A stretch of 64,000 nucleotides of DNA, taken from contig CAAEVH010000033.1 in assembly GCA_900759445.1 (NCBI GenBank), positions 27,538-91,537 of the forward strand, read 5' to 3'. Positions 1 to 11,630 of this stretch are shown piece by piece; within the stretch, counting starts at the first letter, position 1; the number at the start of each line of letters is the position of its first letter. The notes under the pieces are model-generated. The model ran no database searches. It had not been told where the DNA came from and saw only the letters and a program-made list of their open reading frames with translations. Made by a program: the position numbers and the translations under genes. The DNA is from an uncultured Raoultella sp. Its GTDB lineage: Bacteria > Pseudomonadota > Gammaproteobacteria > Enterobacterales > Enterobacteriaceae.

Positions 1-496
1 GCACGCGTTCTATCAGCTGATCCACCAGGGCACCAAAATGGTACCGTGCGATTTTATCGCCCCGGCCATTACCCATAACCCGCTCTCCGATCACCATCCG
101 AAGCTGCTGTCTAACTTCTTTGCACAGACCGAAGCGCTGGCGTTCGGTAAATCCCGTGAAGCGGTTGAGCAGGAATATCGTGATCAGGGTAAAGATCCGG
201 CAACCCTGGATCACGTGGTGCCGTTCAAAGTATTCGAAGGCAACCGCCCGACCAACTCCATCCTGCTGCGTGAAATCACCCCGTTCAGCCTGGGCGCGCT
301 GATTGCCCTGTATGAACATAAGATCTTCACCCAGGGCGCGATCCTCAACATCTTCACCTTCGACCAGTGGGGCGTTGAGTTAGGTAAACAGCTGGCAAAC
401 CGCATTCTGCCAGAGCTGAAAGATGGCGAAGAAATCAGCAGCCACGACAGCTCGACGAACGGCCTGATTAACCGTTACAAAGCCTGGCGCGCATAA
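1..496 (+). CDS. pgi: Glucose-6-phosphate isomerase, C-terminal part
   Basis: This is the last 164 codons of phosphoglucose isomerase, which interconverts glucose 6-phosphate and fructose 6-phosphate in the cytoplasm. The reading frame is open from base 2 to the TAA at 494-496, so the gene is cut by the window edge at about residue 386 of the 549-residue E. coli enzyme. The first in-frame Met at 38 is internal and is not the start. The C-terminal helix segment [16 protein letters not shown] contains the lysine that serves in ring opening in this family. A strong hairpin terminator follows within 40 bases. Identification rests on near-identity to the E. coli protein as I know it. Confidence 0.97.
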   Translation, partial: HAFYQLIHQGTKMVPCDFIAPAITHNPLSDHHPKLLSNFFAQTEALAFGKSREAVEQEYRDQGKDPATLDHVVPFKVFEGNRPTNSILLREITPFSLGALIALYEHKIFTQGAILNIFTFDQWGVELGKQLANRILPELKDGEEISSHDSSTNGLINRYKAWRA

Positions 497-533
497 TCAC
501 GCCCCCGGTCACGGAGCGTTAATCCGCCGCAAT

Positions 534-561
534 AATGCCGACCCCAGGGTCGGCATTTTTT
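534..561 (+). terminator. Rho-independent terminator of pgi
   Basis: A 10-bp perfect stem AATGCCGACC / GGTCGGCATT with a four-base loop is followed by a run of T. It ends pgi transcription and touches the stop codon of the convergent acetyltransferase gene. Confidence 0.9.
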
Positions 562-1018
562 ATGGCAGACGGCGCAACAATTTCGCCGGATTACCCGCCC
601 AGACGCCTTTTTCTGTTATCGATTTCGTGACCACGCTGCCCGCGCCAATCACCGCGCCATCGCAGATGCTGACCGTCAGAATGGCCGCGCCGCTGCCGAT
701 AGAAACATCGTTCCCAATCGTAATTCGCCCCCAGTTTTCCCGGTTGGCATCGGGACGCCCCTCGCGAAACATATCGTTGGCAAACATCACGCCGTGGCCG
801 ATAAAGCAACGCTCGCCGATCGTGACATACTCGCAAATAAAGGTATGGGACTGGATTTTACTGTCGGCGCCGATGCGCGTATTGCCCTGAATTTCGACGA
901 ATGGCCCGACGAAGACGTTATCGCCAAGCGTGCAGTCATAGAGGTTGGCAGGTTGATAAATCACCACATTCTCACCGCTGGTGACGTTGCGGATGCCGGT
1001 TTCACGAAGAGTGTGCAT
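560..1018 (-). CDS. Left-handed beta-helix (hexapeptide) acetyltransferase
   Basis: The 152-residue product is built almost wholly of hexapeptide repeats ([LIV]-G-x4 turns such as IGADSK, IGERCF, IGHGVM, IGNDVS, IGSGAA, IGAGSV), the left-handed beta-helix fold of trimeric acyl-CoA-dependent acyltransferases. The layout, with a His-containing loop near residue 74 and a C-terminal GVWAGNPAKLLR segment, resembles the WbpD/WlbB group that acetylates amino-sugar nucleotides, so a role in sugar decoration is plausible but the substrate cannot be read from sequence. It lies nine bases downstream of the GNAT gene on the same strand and probably shares its transcript. E. coli has yjbEFGH at this place instead. 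Confidence 0.8.
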   Translation of the reverse strand: MHTLRETGIRNVTSGENVVIYQPANLYDCTLGDNVFVGPFVEIQGNTRIGADSKIQSHTFICEYVTIGERCFIGHGVMFANDMFREGRPDANRENWGRITIGNDVSIGSGAAILTVSICDGAVIGAGSVVTKSITEKGVWAGNPAKLLRRLP

Positions 1019-1026
1019 AGCGCCTC

Positions 1027-1536
1027 TCAGATAGGTTTGGCCAGAATATGCAGCGTGCTCATCTGGGTAGCGGAGCGGAATACGCTGTCTTTCACATATT
1101 GCATACCTGAGCGCTCATAAAAACGCCTGGCGCCGGGATTGCTGGCGAGGACTTCTAACCACAGCCAGTCATCGCCCGCCGCCTTTGCCCGCGCTTCAAC
1201 GGCGCTAAAAATCTGCTCACCGTAGCCATGTCCTGTTTCAGTTGGCAGTAAATAGAGCTTATGCAGCAACGTGCCGCGCGGACCATCGGGCGCCATCGGC
1301 TGATGGCAGCTGTATTTTGCGAAGCCGACAGGATGCCGGGCTTCGGCAATCAGCCAGCAGCTGCGCTCGTCGCTGAGGCTGTGGTGAAGGGCGGGCAGGG
1401 AGTACTCCTGCTGGAGGAAGTGCACCAGCTCACTGGCGCTGTGCCAGAGGTGGGCGAAGTGGTGGCGATAGCTGGCGTTCCCCATTTCACTCAGCAGGGG
1501 AGCGTCTTCCCGTTGCGCCGTACGTATTGTCAGCAT
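1027..1536 (-). CDS. GNAT-family N-acetyltransferase
   Basis: A 169-residue GCN5-related acetyltransferase. Residues 1-20 give the typical beta1-alpha1 entry (MLTIRTAQREDAPLLSEM). The acetyl-CoA pyrophosphate loop is near residues 99-105 (TGHGYGEQ, a variant of the R/Q-x-x-G-x-G/A signature), and the segment EVLASNPGARRFYERSGMQ is the usual motif B with the catalytic-region tyrosine. The open frame extends 11 codons upstream, but I placed the start at the ATG at 1536 because AAGGA lies eight bases before it and the family fold starts there. The substrate is unknown. It probably forms a two-gene unit with the hexapeptide acetyltransferase and is divergent from psiE. Confidence 0.8.
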   Translation of the reverse strand: MLTIRTAQREDAPLLSEMGNASYRHHFAHLWHSASELVHFLQQEYSLPALHHSLSDERSCWLIAEARHPVGFAKYSCHQPMAPDGPRGTLLHKLYLLPTETGHGYGEQIFSAVEARAKAAGDDWLWLEVLASNPGARRFYERSGMQYVKDSVFRSATQMSTLHILAKPI

Positions 1537-1682
1537 TGCTGTATCCTTTTTAACCCGCCAGTCTGGCAAGTGATTGTTACATTTGACGCAACAGACGCAA
1601 AAAGTTAACGAATAATATCGATCTGGATCACGTTTTTGCGTTATACAGATCGGCAGGAATAACGAATATAAGAGGTGTGCCT

Positions 1683-2093
1683 ATGCCGTCGGTCTATCGT
1701 CCGTTGGTCAATTTTGTGGCGACCGCCATGCAGGCGGTTTTGAATCTGGCGCTGCTGTGCCTGGGGGTCATCCTGGTGGTTTTCCTCGGGAAAGAGACGT
1801 TCCATCTGGCGCATGTCCTGTTTACTCCGGAACCGGTCAGTAAGTACAAGCTGGTCGAAGGGCTGGTGGTCTATTTTCTCTATTTCGAATTTATCGCGCT
1901 GATTGTGAAGTACTTTGAGTCGGGCTTTCACTTTCCGCTGCGCTATTTTGTCTATATCGGTATTACGGCGATTGTGCGTCTGATTATTGTCGATCACGAA
2001 TCGCCCATGGCGGTGCTTATCTATTCGGCAGCGATCCTGATTCTGGTGATTACGCTGTGGCTGTGTAACTCCAACCGCCTGAAACGCGAATAA
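1683..2093 (+). CDS. psiE: Phosphate-starvation-inducible membrane protein PsiE
   Basis: PsiE is a 136-residue inner-membrane protein with about four transmembrane segments; E. coli PsiE has the same length, with long identical stretches such as [29 protein letters not shown] and [20 protein letters not shown]. Its biochemical role is unknown. In E. coli it is induced by phosphate starvation through PhoB and also affected by CRP. A GTG two codons upstream at 1677 is in frame, but GAGGTG is spaced correctly for the ATG at 1683. I did not find a convincing full Pho box in 1537-1682, only a partial TGTTACATTTGAC-like stretch. The neighbouring E. coli gene xylE is absent. Confidence 0.95.
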   Translation: MPSVYRPLVNFVATAMQAVLNLALLCLGVILVVFLGKETFHLAHVLFTPEPVSKYKLVEGLVVYFLYFEFIALIVKYFESGFHFPLRYFVYIGITAIVRLIIVDHESPMAVLIYSAAILILVITLWLCNSNRLKRE

Positions 2094-2123
2094 AAAAAAG
2101 CGGCCTTCAGAGGCCGCTGACCA
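2094..2123 (-). terminator. Rho-independent terminator of the malEFG transcript
   Basis: On the minus strand the stem AGCGGCCTC/GAGGCCGCT-type hairpin (plus-strand 2099-2119) is followed by eight T residues. It is the natural end of the malEFG message and of its long 3' UTR. Its back is turned to psiE. Confidence 0.88.
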
Positions 2124-2270
2124 ACAGTCACAAAACTTAATTTATGTAGGGTCCAGTTGAGGATAGCAGTGGCATTTGCCTTACTTTTTCAGCTGAGGGC
2201 GGTAGTTGCCGTACCCGGTTGGGGTTCGTGTACAGCAACTAAAGCACCATCCCTCCGCTGAAATTTGGGG
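2094..2270 (-). ncRNA. malH: Possible MalH-like sRNA in the malG 3' UTR
   Basis: About 195 bases separate the malG stop codon from its terminator, with no ORF. The end is a strong intrinsic terminator with a long U tail, as Hfq-binding 3'-UTR sRNAs have. In E. coli the malG 3' UTR is processed to release the sRNA MalH, which affects porin expression; position and architecture match. I cannot confirm base conservation or the 5' processing end, so the coordinates given are only the outer limits. Confidence 0.4.
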
Positions 2271-2288
2271 CGGGTATAACGATGAAAC

Positions 2289-3179
2289 TTAACCTTTCAC
2301 CCCGCCTGCCGTCAGGCCATTAACCAGCCAGCGCTGGGCCAGCAGGAAGACAACAGTAATCGGAATGGCGGAGAGCACCGCCGCGGCGGCAAAGTCGCCC
2401 CACAGATAGTTCTGCGGGTTGAGATACTGTTGCATACCGACGGCCAGGGTATAGCTGTTCACATCGCGCAGCAGCAGCGAGGCCACCGGTACTTCGGTAA
2501 TCGCGGCAATGAACGACAGAATAAATACGACGGCCAGAATCGGTACCGACAGCGGCAGCAGGACCAGACGGAAGGCCTGCCACGGCGTCGCGCCATCCAG
2601 CGCCGCCGCTTCTTCCAGCGAGCCATCGATAGTTTCGAAGTAGCCCTTAATCGTCCAGACGTGCAGCGCAATTCCGCCCATATAGGCGAAGATGACGCCG
2701 CCATGGGTGTTCAGGCCGACGAACGGTAAATACTGGCCGAGGCGGTCAAACAAGGCGTATAACGCCACCAGCGACAGCACCGCCGGGAACATCTGGAAAA
2801 TCAACATCCCTTTCAGCAGGGTCGCTTTGCCCGGGAAGCGCATACGGGCGAAGGCATAGGCGCAGGTCGTGGACAGCGCCACGATACCGATGGCGGTGAT
2901 CCCGGCCACTTTCACCGAGTTCCACAACCACAGCAGAACCGGGAAAGGTGGCGGGGTGACGCGGCCGTCAGCGTGTTCAACGCTGAAGCCCAGCGCCAGC
3001 CGCCAGTGCTCCCAGGAGATTTGGTCCGGGATCAGGCTACCGGTGGCGAAGTTACCCTCGCGCAGAGAGATAGCAATAACCATCAGCAGCGGGAACATAA
3101 TCGCCGCGATGAAAACCAGCAGCAGGAGGTGCGTGGTGAGTAAACGCAGCTTCTGAGATTTGGGTTGTACCATAGCCAT
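2289..3179 (-). CDS. malG: Maltose/maltodextrin ABC transporter permease MalG
   Basis: MalG is one of the two permease subunits of the MalFGK2 importer in the inner membrane. The product has 296 residues, as in E. coli, with six predicted transmembrane segments. The cytoplasmic EAA loop near residues 188-208 ([16 protein letters not shown]) contacts the MalK ATPase, and the C-terminal [11 protein letters not shown] tail is the segment that in the E. coli structure reaches into the MalE/MalK interface region. It is the last gene of malEFG, 14 bases after malF, and is followed by a long untranslated trailer. Expression should depend on MalT at the malE promoter. Confidence 0.97.
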   Translation of the reverse strand: MAMVQPKSQKLRLLTTHLLLLVFIAAIMFPLLMVIAISLREGNFATGSLIPDQISWEHWRLALGFSVEHADGRVTPPPFPVLLWLWNSVKVAGITAIGIVALSTTCAYAFARMRFPGKATLLKGMLIFQMFPAVLSLVALYALFDRLGQYLPFVGLNTHGGVIFAYMGGIALHVWTIKGYFETIDGSLEEAAALDGATPWQAFRLVLLPLSVPILAVVFILSFIAAITEVPVASLLLRDVNSYTLAVGMQQYLNPQNYLWGDFAAAAVLSAIPITVVFLLAQRWLVNGLTAGGVKG

Positions 3180-3193
3180 GTTCAGAGCCCTCC

Positions 3194-4738
3194 TTAGTCG
3201 AATTTCATTCGTGTGGCTTTCAGGTTAACAATCGCCAGTACGCCCACCAGCAGGAAGATCAGGGTGGCGATAGCTGCCGCCAGACCGAAGTCCTGACCGC
3301 CGCCGCCTTCGAAGGCGATACGGTAGGTGTAGCTGACCAGCAGGTCGGTATAGCCGGCCGGCGTGGTGGTGCCGAGACGGTCCGGACCGCCGTTGGTTAA
3401 CAGCTGAATCAACACGAAGTTGTTAAAGTTGAAGGCGAAGCTGGCGATCATCAGCGGCGTCAGCGGCTTAATCAGCAGCGGCAGCGTAATCTTAAAGAAG
3501 TTCTGGAACGGACCGGCGCCGTCCATTGCCGATGCTTCGTACAGGTCGTCAGGGATAGCTTTCAGCAGGCCCATGCACAGAATCATCATGTACGGGTAGC
3601 CCAGCCAGGTGTTGACGATAACGATCATCGAACGCGCGGTGGTCGGGTCGCTGAACCAGGCCGGTTTGATGCCGAACAGCGCGCTGAGCATCATGTTGAT
3701 TTCACCAAAGCTCTGGTTGAACAGCCCTTTGAAAATCAGAATCGAGATAAACGACGGTACGGCGTAAGGCAGAATCAGCAGAACACGGTAAATCGCTTTA
3801 CCTTTCAAAGACTCCCACTGTACGAGGCAGGCGAGGATCATGCCTACGGCCACGGTCAGAATCACCGTCAGGACTGAGAAGACCACCGTCCAGACGAAGA
3901 TAGCGAAGAACGGTTTCTGAATTCCTTCGTCGGTAAAGACGCGGGTGAAGTTATCCCAGCCGATCCCGACGGTGTAACCCGGGCTCAGCTTCTCAGCGCC
4001 CCAGCTACCGTCAGCGTTGATGGACTGGTAGAAACCGACGTCATTGTTCGGACGATATTTTACGCCGCTCTGATTGTTGGCCAGCGTGCCATCATTCGCC
4101 AGTGTGTACAGCGGCTGGGTACCGGAGAACTGGCGCAGTGAGCTCATGATCACTTTGCTGTCGTCAGGCAGGATGGCGGTCAATTGGTTCAGCGCGGTGC
4201 GGTTTTGGGTGATGATACGCAGGTTCGCGCGTTCGCCTTCCGGCAGCGCTTCACCTTCTTTTAAGGCCAGTTTCTGCTCGCCGCCGAGTTTAAAGGCATC
4301 GGAGACGTAATTTTTGCCGCTGTCGCCATCGGTCAGCGCCAGTTTCCACTCATCTCCCGCCGGGAACAGCGAGAAGTTGTAGGATTTACCGGCCTGGAAG
4401 GAGCGATCCATCAGCACTTCCTGAGCGCGCTCAAAGGTCAGCTGGTTGGTGCTGCTGTAGTTGGTGAAGGCGATGGCGATGGTGCAGACCAGCGGGAACA
4501 GGACGAACAGCCCCATCCCGGCGAGACCCGGGTAGACATAGCGCCAGGCATAAGCCTTGCGGTTGGTAAAGATATACAGGCCAGCTGAGCTTAAAATCAG
4601 CGTCAGGATGGCAAACAGGTACTCCCCCTGGGCGTACATCAAAACGACAAGGTAACCCACCAGCAGGCACAGCAAGCCAATCACAGACCATGTCAGCTGC
4701 GGGCTTTGCCACCAGTGTTTCTTTTTAACGACATCCAT
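3194..4738 (-). CDS. malF: Maltose/maltodextrin ABC transporter permease MalF
   Basis: MalF pairs with MalG in the maltose importer. The 514-residue protein has eight predicted membrane segments and the large periplasmic P2 loop (roughly residues 93-275) that caps MalE. The EAA motif lies near residue 400 ([16 protein letters not shown]). The frame could begin three codons upstream (MIP), but [10 protein letters not shown] matches the E. coli amino terminus and gives the same 514-residue length, so I start at 4738. It is separated from malE by a REP-like element that in E. coli stabilises malE mRNA and lowers the amount of malF message. Confidence 0.97.
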   Translation of the reverse strand: MDVVKKKHWWQSPQLTWSVIGLLCLLVGYLVVLMYAQGEYLFAILTLILSSAGLYIFTNRKAYAWRYVYPGLAGMGLFVLFPLVCTIAIAFTNYSSTNQLTFERAQEVLMDRSFQAGKSYNFSLFPAGDEWKLALTDGDSGKNYVSDAFKLGGEQKLALKEGEALPEGERANLRIITQNRTALNQLTAILPDDSKVIMSSLRQFSGTQPLYTLANDGTLANNQSGVKYRPNNDVGFYQSINADGSWGAEKLSPGYTVGIGWDNFTRVFTDEGIQKPFFAIFVWTVVFSVLTVILTVAVGMILACLVQWESLKGKAIYRVLLILPYAVPSFISILIFKGLFNQSFGEINMMLSALFGIKPAWFSDPTTARSMIVIVNTWLGYPYMMILCMGLLKAIPDDLYEASAMDGAGPFQNFFKITLPLLIKPLTPLMIASFAFNFNNFVLIQLLTNGGPDRLGTTTPAGYTDLLVSYTYRIAFEGGGGQDFGLAAAIATLIFLLVGVLAIVNLKATRMKFD

Positions 4739-4771
4739 GGGGATCATCCTCTACAGCGGTGAAAACTTATT

Positions 4772-4850
4772 TGTCAGGCCGCGCTTACGCTCGCCTGACC
4801 TACGGCCCAGGCCGTAGTGGTAGGGCGGGTAGCTAAGCGCCACCCGCCAT
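4772..4850. repeat. REP/BIME element between malE and malF
   Basis: Two palindromic units in opposite orientation lie here: one around TCAGGC-GCGCTTACGCTCG-CCTGA (4774-4799) and one around GGCGGGTAGC...GCCACCCGCC (4823-4849). The malE-malF gap of E. coli also carries REP units, which protect upstream malE mRNA from 3' exonucleases; the same function is likely here. Confidence 0.8.
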
Positions 4851-4854
4851 TTTC

Positions 4855-6414
<1,560 letters not shown>

Positions 6415-7524
6415 ATGGCGAGCGTACAGCTGCGAAATATAACGAAAGCCTGGGGTGACGTGGTGGTGTCGAAAGATATCAATCTCGACATCCAGGAAGG
6501 GGAGTTCGTGGTGTTTGTCGGGCCATCGGGCTGCGGCAAATCAACCCTGCTGCGTATGATTGCCGGGCTGGAAACCATAACCAGCGGTGATTTATTTATT
6601 GGTGACGCGCGAATGAACGATATCCCTCCGGCCGAACGCGGTATCGGGATGGTGTTCCAGTCTTATGCGCTTTACCCTCATCTGTCCGTTGCGGAAAACA
6701 TGTCTTTCGGCCTCAAGCTGGCCGGTGCTAAAAAAGATTTAATTAACCAGCGCGTCACTCAGGTTGCGGAAGTTCTGCAGCTGGCGCATCTGCTGGAGCG
6801 TAAGCCGAAGGCATTATCCGGTGGACAGCGTCAGCGCGTGGCGATTGGCCGTACCTTGGTTGCTGAACCCCGCGTATTCCTGCTCGACGAACCACTTTCT
6901 AACCTCGATGCCGCGCTGCGCGTGCAGATGCGTATCGAAATCTCCCGTCTGCATAAGCGCCTTGGGCGCACGATGATCTACGTTACCCACGATCAGGTCG
7001 AAGCGATGACGCTGGCCGACAAAATTGTGGTGCTGGATGCCGGCCGCGTTGCGCAGGTCGGGAAACCGCTGGAACTGTATCACTACCCGGCCGATCGCTT
7101 TGTTGCGGGCTTTATTGGTTCGCCAAAGATGAACTTCCTGCCGGTAAAAGTGACTGCAACCGCCATTGAGCAGGTTCAGGTAGAACTGCCGAACCGCCAG
7201 CACGTCTGGCTGCCGGTGGACAGCGCCCGCGTTCAGGTTGGCGCCAATATGTCCTTAGGCATCCGCCCGGAACATCTGCTGCCCAGCGATATCGCCGACG
7301 TCACTCTGGAAGGGGTCGTTCAGGTGGTTGAGCAGCTTGGTCACGAAACACAAATTCATATCCAGATCCCCGCCATCCGTCAAAACCTGGTTTACCGCCA
7401 GAACGACGTGGTGTTGGTAGAAGAGGGAGCCACATTCGCTATCGGTTTGCCACCAGAGCGCTGCCATTTATTCCGTGAGGATGGTACGGCGTGTCGTCGG
7501 TTGCATAAAGAGCCGGGCGTGTAA
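6415..7524 (+). CDS. malK: Maltose/maltodextrin ABC transporter ATPase MalK
   Basis: MalK is the ATP-hydrolysing subunit (two copies per MalFGK2 complex) and also binds MalT, restraining mal expression when no substrate is transported. The product has 369 residues: Walker [10 protein letters not shown] at 36-44, signature LSGGQRQ near 134, Walker [13 protein letters not shown] near 153, the H-loop histidine in YVTHDQ, then the regulatory OB-type domain (about 235-369). A further in-frame ATG lies two codons upstream at 6409; I chose 6415 because MASVQL matches the E. coli amino terminus. First gene of malK-lamB-malM. Confidence 0.97.
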   Translation: MASVQLRNITKAWGDVVVSKDINLDIQEGEFVVFVGPSGCGKSTLLRMIAGLETITSGDLFIGDARMNDIPPAERGIGMVFQSYALYPHLSVAENMSFGLKLAGAKKDLINQRVTQVAEVLQLAHLLERKPKALSGGQRQRVAIGRTLVAEPRVFLLDEPLSNLDAALRVQMRIEISRLHKRLGRTMIYVTHDQVEAMTLADKIVVLDAGRVAQVGKPLELYHYPADRFVAGFIGSPKMNFLPVKVTATAIEQVQVELPNRQHVWLPVDSARVQVGANMSLGIRPEHLLPSDIADVTLEGVVQVVEQLGHETQIHIQIPAIRQNLVYRQNDVVLVEEGATFAIGLPPERCHLFREDGTACRRLHKEPGV

Positions 7525-7558
7525 GGCTTCCCATTAAAAAAAAACACGAACCCCATAG

Positions 7559-8935
<1,377 letters not shown>

Positions 8936-8960
8936 TCCAACCTGACGTGTGATGACCAAA

Positions 8961-8980
8961 AGAGGGGCGCAAGCCCCTCT
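8961..8980 (+). terminator. Hairpin between lamB and malM
   Basis: A perfect 8-bp stem AGAGGGGC / GCCCCTCT with a GCAA tetraloop lies 25 bases after lamB. It lacks a U run, so it probably stabilises the lamB 3' end or attenuates read-through into malM rather than stopping transcription fully. Confidence 0.55.
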
Positions 8981-9042
8981 ATCTTCGGCTCAGCGGGCTA
9001 TTGCCTGGCTACCGCTTGGCCATCGGAATTGAGGTGATAACA

Positions 9043-9993
9043 ATGAAAATGAAGAAAAGTCTCGTTGCCCTCTGCCTGTCCGCCGGCCTGCTGGCCAGCG
9101 TACCCGCAGTCAGTTTTGCCGATGTGAATTTCGTGCCGCAGAATACTTCTGCCGCACCGACCATTCCTGCTTCCGCGTTACAACAGCTAACCTGGACGCC
9201 GGTCGACCAATCGAAAACGCAAACCACAAAGTTAGCGACGGCTGGCCAGTCGCTGAATATCCCCGGCATCGTCGGCCCCGTGGCGGCCTACAGCGTCCCG
9301 GCAAATATCGGTGAGCTGACCCTGACCCTGACCAGTGAAGTGAATAAGCAAACCAGCGTTTATGCGCCAAATGTGCTGATTCTTGACCAGAATATGACGC
9401 CATCGGCGTTTTTCCCAAGCAGCTACTTCACCTATCTGGAGCCGGGCGTGATGAGCTCGGATCGCCTGGAAGGGGTGATGCGCCTGACTCCGGCTTTAGG
9501 TCAGCAAAAAATCTATGTGCTGGTCTTTACTACCCCGCAGGATTTGCAGCAGACCACCAAATTAATCGATCCGGCGAAGGCCTACGCCAAAGGCACAGGT
9601 AATGCTGTGCCGGATATTCCGGACCCGATTGCCAAACATACCACCGAAGGTACCCTGGGTCTGAAGGTGAAAACTTCTTCCGGCTCCAGCGTGCTGGTTG
9701 GGCCGCTGTTTGGCTCCTCCGGCCCGGGCCCAGTGACCGTCGGTAATACCGCGGCTCCGGTCTACAACGCGCCAGCCGCCGCGCCGGCCGTTGCTCCAGT
9801 TGCGGCGCCAGCGCCGGCTGCGAAGAGCGAACCGATGCTTGACGATACGGAAACTTACTTTAACAACGGCATCAAGCAGGCGGTTGCGAAAGGTGATATC
9901 GATAAAGCCCTTAAACTGATGAACGAAGCTGAGCGCCTCGGCTCGAAATCTGCTCGTTCCACCTTTATCAGCAGTGTAAAAGGCAAGGGGTGA
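9043..9993 (+). CDS. malM: Maltose operon periplasmic protein MalM
   Basis: MalM is a periplasmic protein of unknown molecular role, encoded at the end of the malK operon in enterobacteria. The 316-residue precursor has a 26-residue signal peptide (ending VSFA), a beta-rich body, and a flexible Ala/Pro-rich linker near residues 235-265 that is longer than in E. coli (306 residues). The C-terminal segment DTETYFNNGIKQAVAKGDIDKALKLMNEAERLG reads as a short helical repeat. The start at 9043 has GAGGTGATAAC upstream; the in-frame ATG-type codon at 9001 would put the signal peptide in the wrong place. Regulation follows malK. Confidence 0.95.
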   Translation: MKMKKSLVALCLSAGLLASVPAVSFADVNFVPQNTSAAPTIPASALQQLTWTPVDQSKTQTTKLATAGQSLNIPGIVGPVAAYSVPANIGELTLTLTSEVNKQTSVYAPNVLILDQNMTPSAFFPSSYFTYLEPGVMSSDRLEGVMRLTPALGQQKIYVLVFTTPQDLQQTTKLIDPAKAYAKGTGNAVPDIPDPIAKHTTEGTLGLKVKTSSGSSVLVGPLFGSSGPGPVTVGNTAAPVYNAPAAAPAVAPVAAPAPAAKSEPMLDDTETYFNNGIKQAVAKGDIDKALKLMNEAERLGSKSARSTFISSVKGKG

Positions 9994-10031
9994 TCGTCTC
10001 CCCACAATGCTGATGTTTAGGCACAGCCTTT

Positions 10032-10062
10032 AGGTGCGTCCGCCTGGACGCACCTTTTTTTA
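10032..10062 (+). terminator. Rho-independent terminator of malK-lamB-malM
   Basis: A 10-bp stem AGGTGCGTCC / GGACGCACCT is followed by seven T residues, 40 bases after malM. Confidence 0.93.
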
Positions 10063-10182
10063 TCGCGTGGCGGCTGCTGTTGCATGGCTGTTACGCCGAT
10101 GATCGTATCTTGACGCTTTGCCCGCCCTGACTGGCTTATTCTGCGATACAATGCTGCTACGTTATGTAACGGAGAATCAGGC

Positions 10183-10680
10183 ATGTCACATCCTGCGCTT
10201 ACGCAACTGCGTGCGCTGCGCTATTTTGCCGCGATACCCCCGCTGGAACCGCACCTGCGCGACTGGCTGTTGCTGGAAGACTCAATGACTCAACGCTTTG
10301 AGCAACAAGGGAAAAAGGTCAGTGTTAATCGAGTCAACGAGGGTTTCGTCGGCCGGGAAGCGCTGGTGGGTGAAGAGGCGTTGCTGCCGGATGAAGCGCG
10401 TTACTGGCTGCGGGAAATCATACTTTGCGCCAATGGTGAACCCTGGCTCGCTGGCCGAACGGTCGTGCCTGAGTCGACGCTGTGCGGCCCGGAACTGGCC
10501 CTGCAGCAGTTGGGGCAGACGCCGCTGGGGCGTTATTTGTTCACGTCATCGACATTAACCCGCGATTTTATTGAAATTGGGCGCACAGCAGAGCTGTGGG
10601 GGCGTCGTTCTCGCCTGCGGCTGAGCGGTAAACCGCTGCTGCTGACAGAACTTTTTCTGCCTGCGTCGCCGCTGTATTAA
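10183..10680 (+). CDS. ubiC: Chorismate lyase UbiC
   Basis: UbiC removes pyruvate from chorismate to give 4-hydroxybenzoate, the first committed step of ubiquinone synthesis. The 165-residue protein has the same length as the E. coli enzyme. The active-site arginine region RYWLREI (about residue 77) and the late glutamate in [13 protein letters not shown] are retained; the second half is almost identical to E. coli while the first 60 residues vary more. The ATG at 10183 follows GGAGAATCAGGC. It is the first gene of a ubiC-ubiA pair, 12 bases apart, which makes and then prenylates 4-hydroxybenzoate. Confidence 0.96.
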   Translation: MSHPALTQLRALRYFAAIPPLEPHLRDWLLLEDSMTQRFEQQGKKVSVNRVNEGFVGREALVGEEALLPDEARYWLREIILCANGEPWLAGRTVVPESTLCGPELALQQLGQTPLGRYLFTSSTLTRDFIEIGRTAELWGRRSRLRLSGKPLLLTELFLPASPLY

Positions 10681-10692
10681 GAGGAAAAGAAA

Positions 10693-11562
10693 ATGGAGAG
10701 GAGTCTGGCGCAGAATAAGCTGTTGGCGTTTCATCGCCTGATGCGTACTGACAAACCCATTGGCGCGCTGCTGTTGCTGTGGCCGACGCTGTGGGCACTG
10801 TGGGTGGCGACGCCGGGGATTCCGCCGCTGTGGATTCTGGCCGTTTTTGTCGCCGGCGTCTGGCTGATGCGCGCCGCCGGCTGCGTGGTGAATGATTACG
10901 CCGACCGAAAGTTTGACGGCCATGTTAAACGCACCGCCCGCCGTCCGCTGCCCAGCGGCGATGTCTCGGAGAAAGAGGCCCGGATTCTGTTTGCCGTGCT
11001 GGTTGTGCTTTCGTTCCTGCTGGTGCTGACCTTAAACACCATGACCATCCTGCTGTCGGTGGCGGCGCTGGCGCTGGCGTGGGTGTATCCGTTTATGAAA
11101 CGCTATACCCACTTGCCGCAGGTGGTGCTGGGCGCGGCGTTCGGCTGGTCGATTCCGATGGCCTTCTCGGCGGTGAGCGAAGCGTTGCCGTTAAGCTGCT
11201 GGCTGATGTTCCTCGCCAATATTTTGTGGGCGGTGGCTTACGATACCCAGTACGCGATGGTCGACAGGGACGATGACGTCAAAATCGGGATTAAATCAAC
11301 GGCGATCTTGTTCGGCGAACATGACCGTACCATTATCGGGATATTGCAGATTGGGGTGCTGGTACTGCTGGCCGCCATCGGCTGGCTGAACGGGCTGCAC
11401 TGGGAATATTACTGGTCGCTGTTTATCGCCGCAGGGCTGTTTTTCTGGCAGCAGAAGCTGATTTTCCGTCGCGAACGGGACGACTGCTTTAAAGCGTTTT
11501 TAAATAATAACTACGTCGGACTGGTGGTGTTTCTCGGTCTGGCGATGAGCTATCTGCAGTAG
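10693..11562 (+). CDS. ubiA: 4-hydroxybenzoate octaprenyltransferase UbiA
   Basis: UbiA is the integral inner-membrane prenyltransferase that attaches the polyprenyl tail to 4-hydroxybenzoate. The 289-residue protein shows the two Mg-binding aspartate-rich motifs of the family: [11 protein letters not shown] (residues 67-77, DxxxD at 71-75) and [13 protein letters not shown] (about 188-200), both on cytoplasmic loops between predicted helices. There are roughly eight to nine transmembrane helices. It follows ubiC directly with AAGAGGAAAAGAAA before its ATG. It converges on plsB with an imperfect inverted repeat in between. Confidence 0.96.
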   Translation: MERSLAQNKLLAFHRLMRTDKPIGALLLLWPTLWALWVATPGIPPLWILAVFVAGVWLMRAAGCVVNDYADRKFDGHVKRTARRPLPSGDVSEKEARILFAVLVVLSFLLVLTLNTMTILLSVAALALAWVYPFMKRYTHLPQVVLGAAFGWSIPMAFSAVSEALPLSCWLMFLANILWAVAYDTQYAMVDRDDDVKIGIKSTAILFGEHDRTIIGILQIGVLVLLAAIGWLNGLHWEYYWSLFIAAGLFFWQQKLIFRRERDDCFKAFLNNNYVGLVVFLGLAMSYLQ

Positions 11563-11565
11563 TCT

Positions 11566-11616
11566 CTTCCTTTCCCCCGGCGTGCGGCGCAAACGCCATA
11601 GCCGGGGGAGAGGAAA
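11566..11616. terminator. Inverted repeat between ubiA and plsB
   Basis: CTTTCCCCCGGC (about 11570-11581) faces GCCGGGGGAGAGGAAAG (11600-11616), an imperfect palindrome between convergent genes. No clear U run follows on either strand, so it may act as a bidirectional barrier or RNA-stabilising structure. Confidence 0.5.
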
Positions 11617-11630
11617 GCCTGTCTCAGTCG

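Noticed and set aside
9562..10005. 147-codon minus-strand ORF over the end of malM
   Set aside because: Antisense to malM, Arg-rich, no features.
10032..10062. Terminator repeats considered as a CRISPR or tandem array across the window
   Set aside because: The hairpins are single, differ in sequence and sit after genes; no regularly spaced repeats exist.
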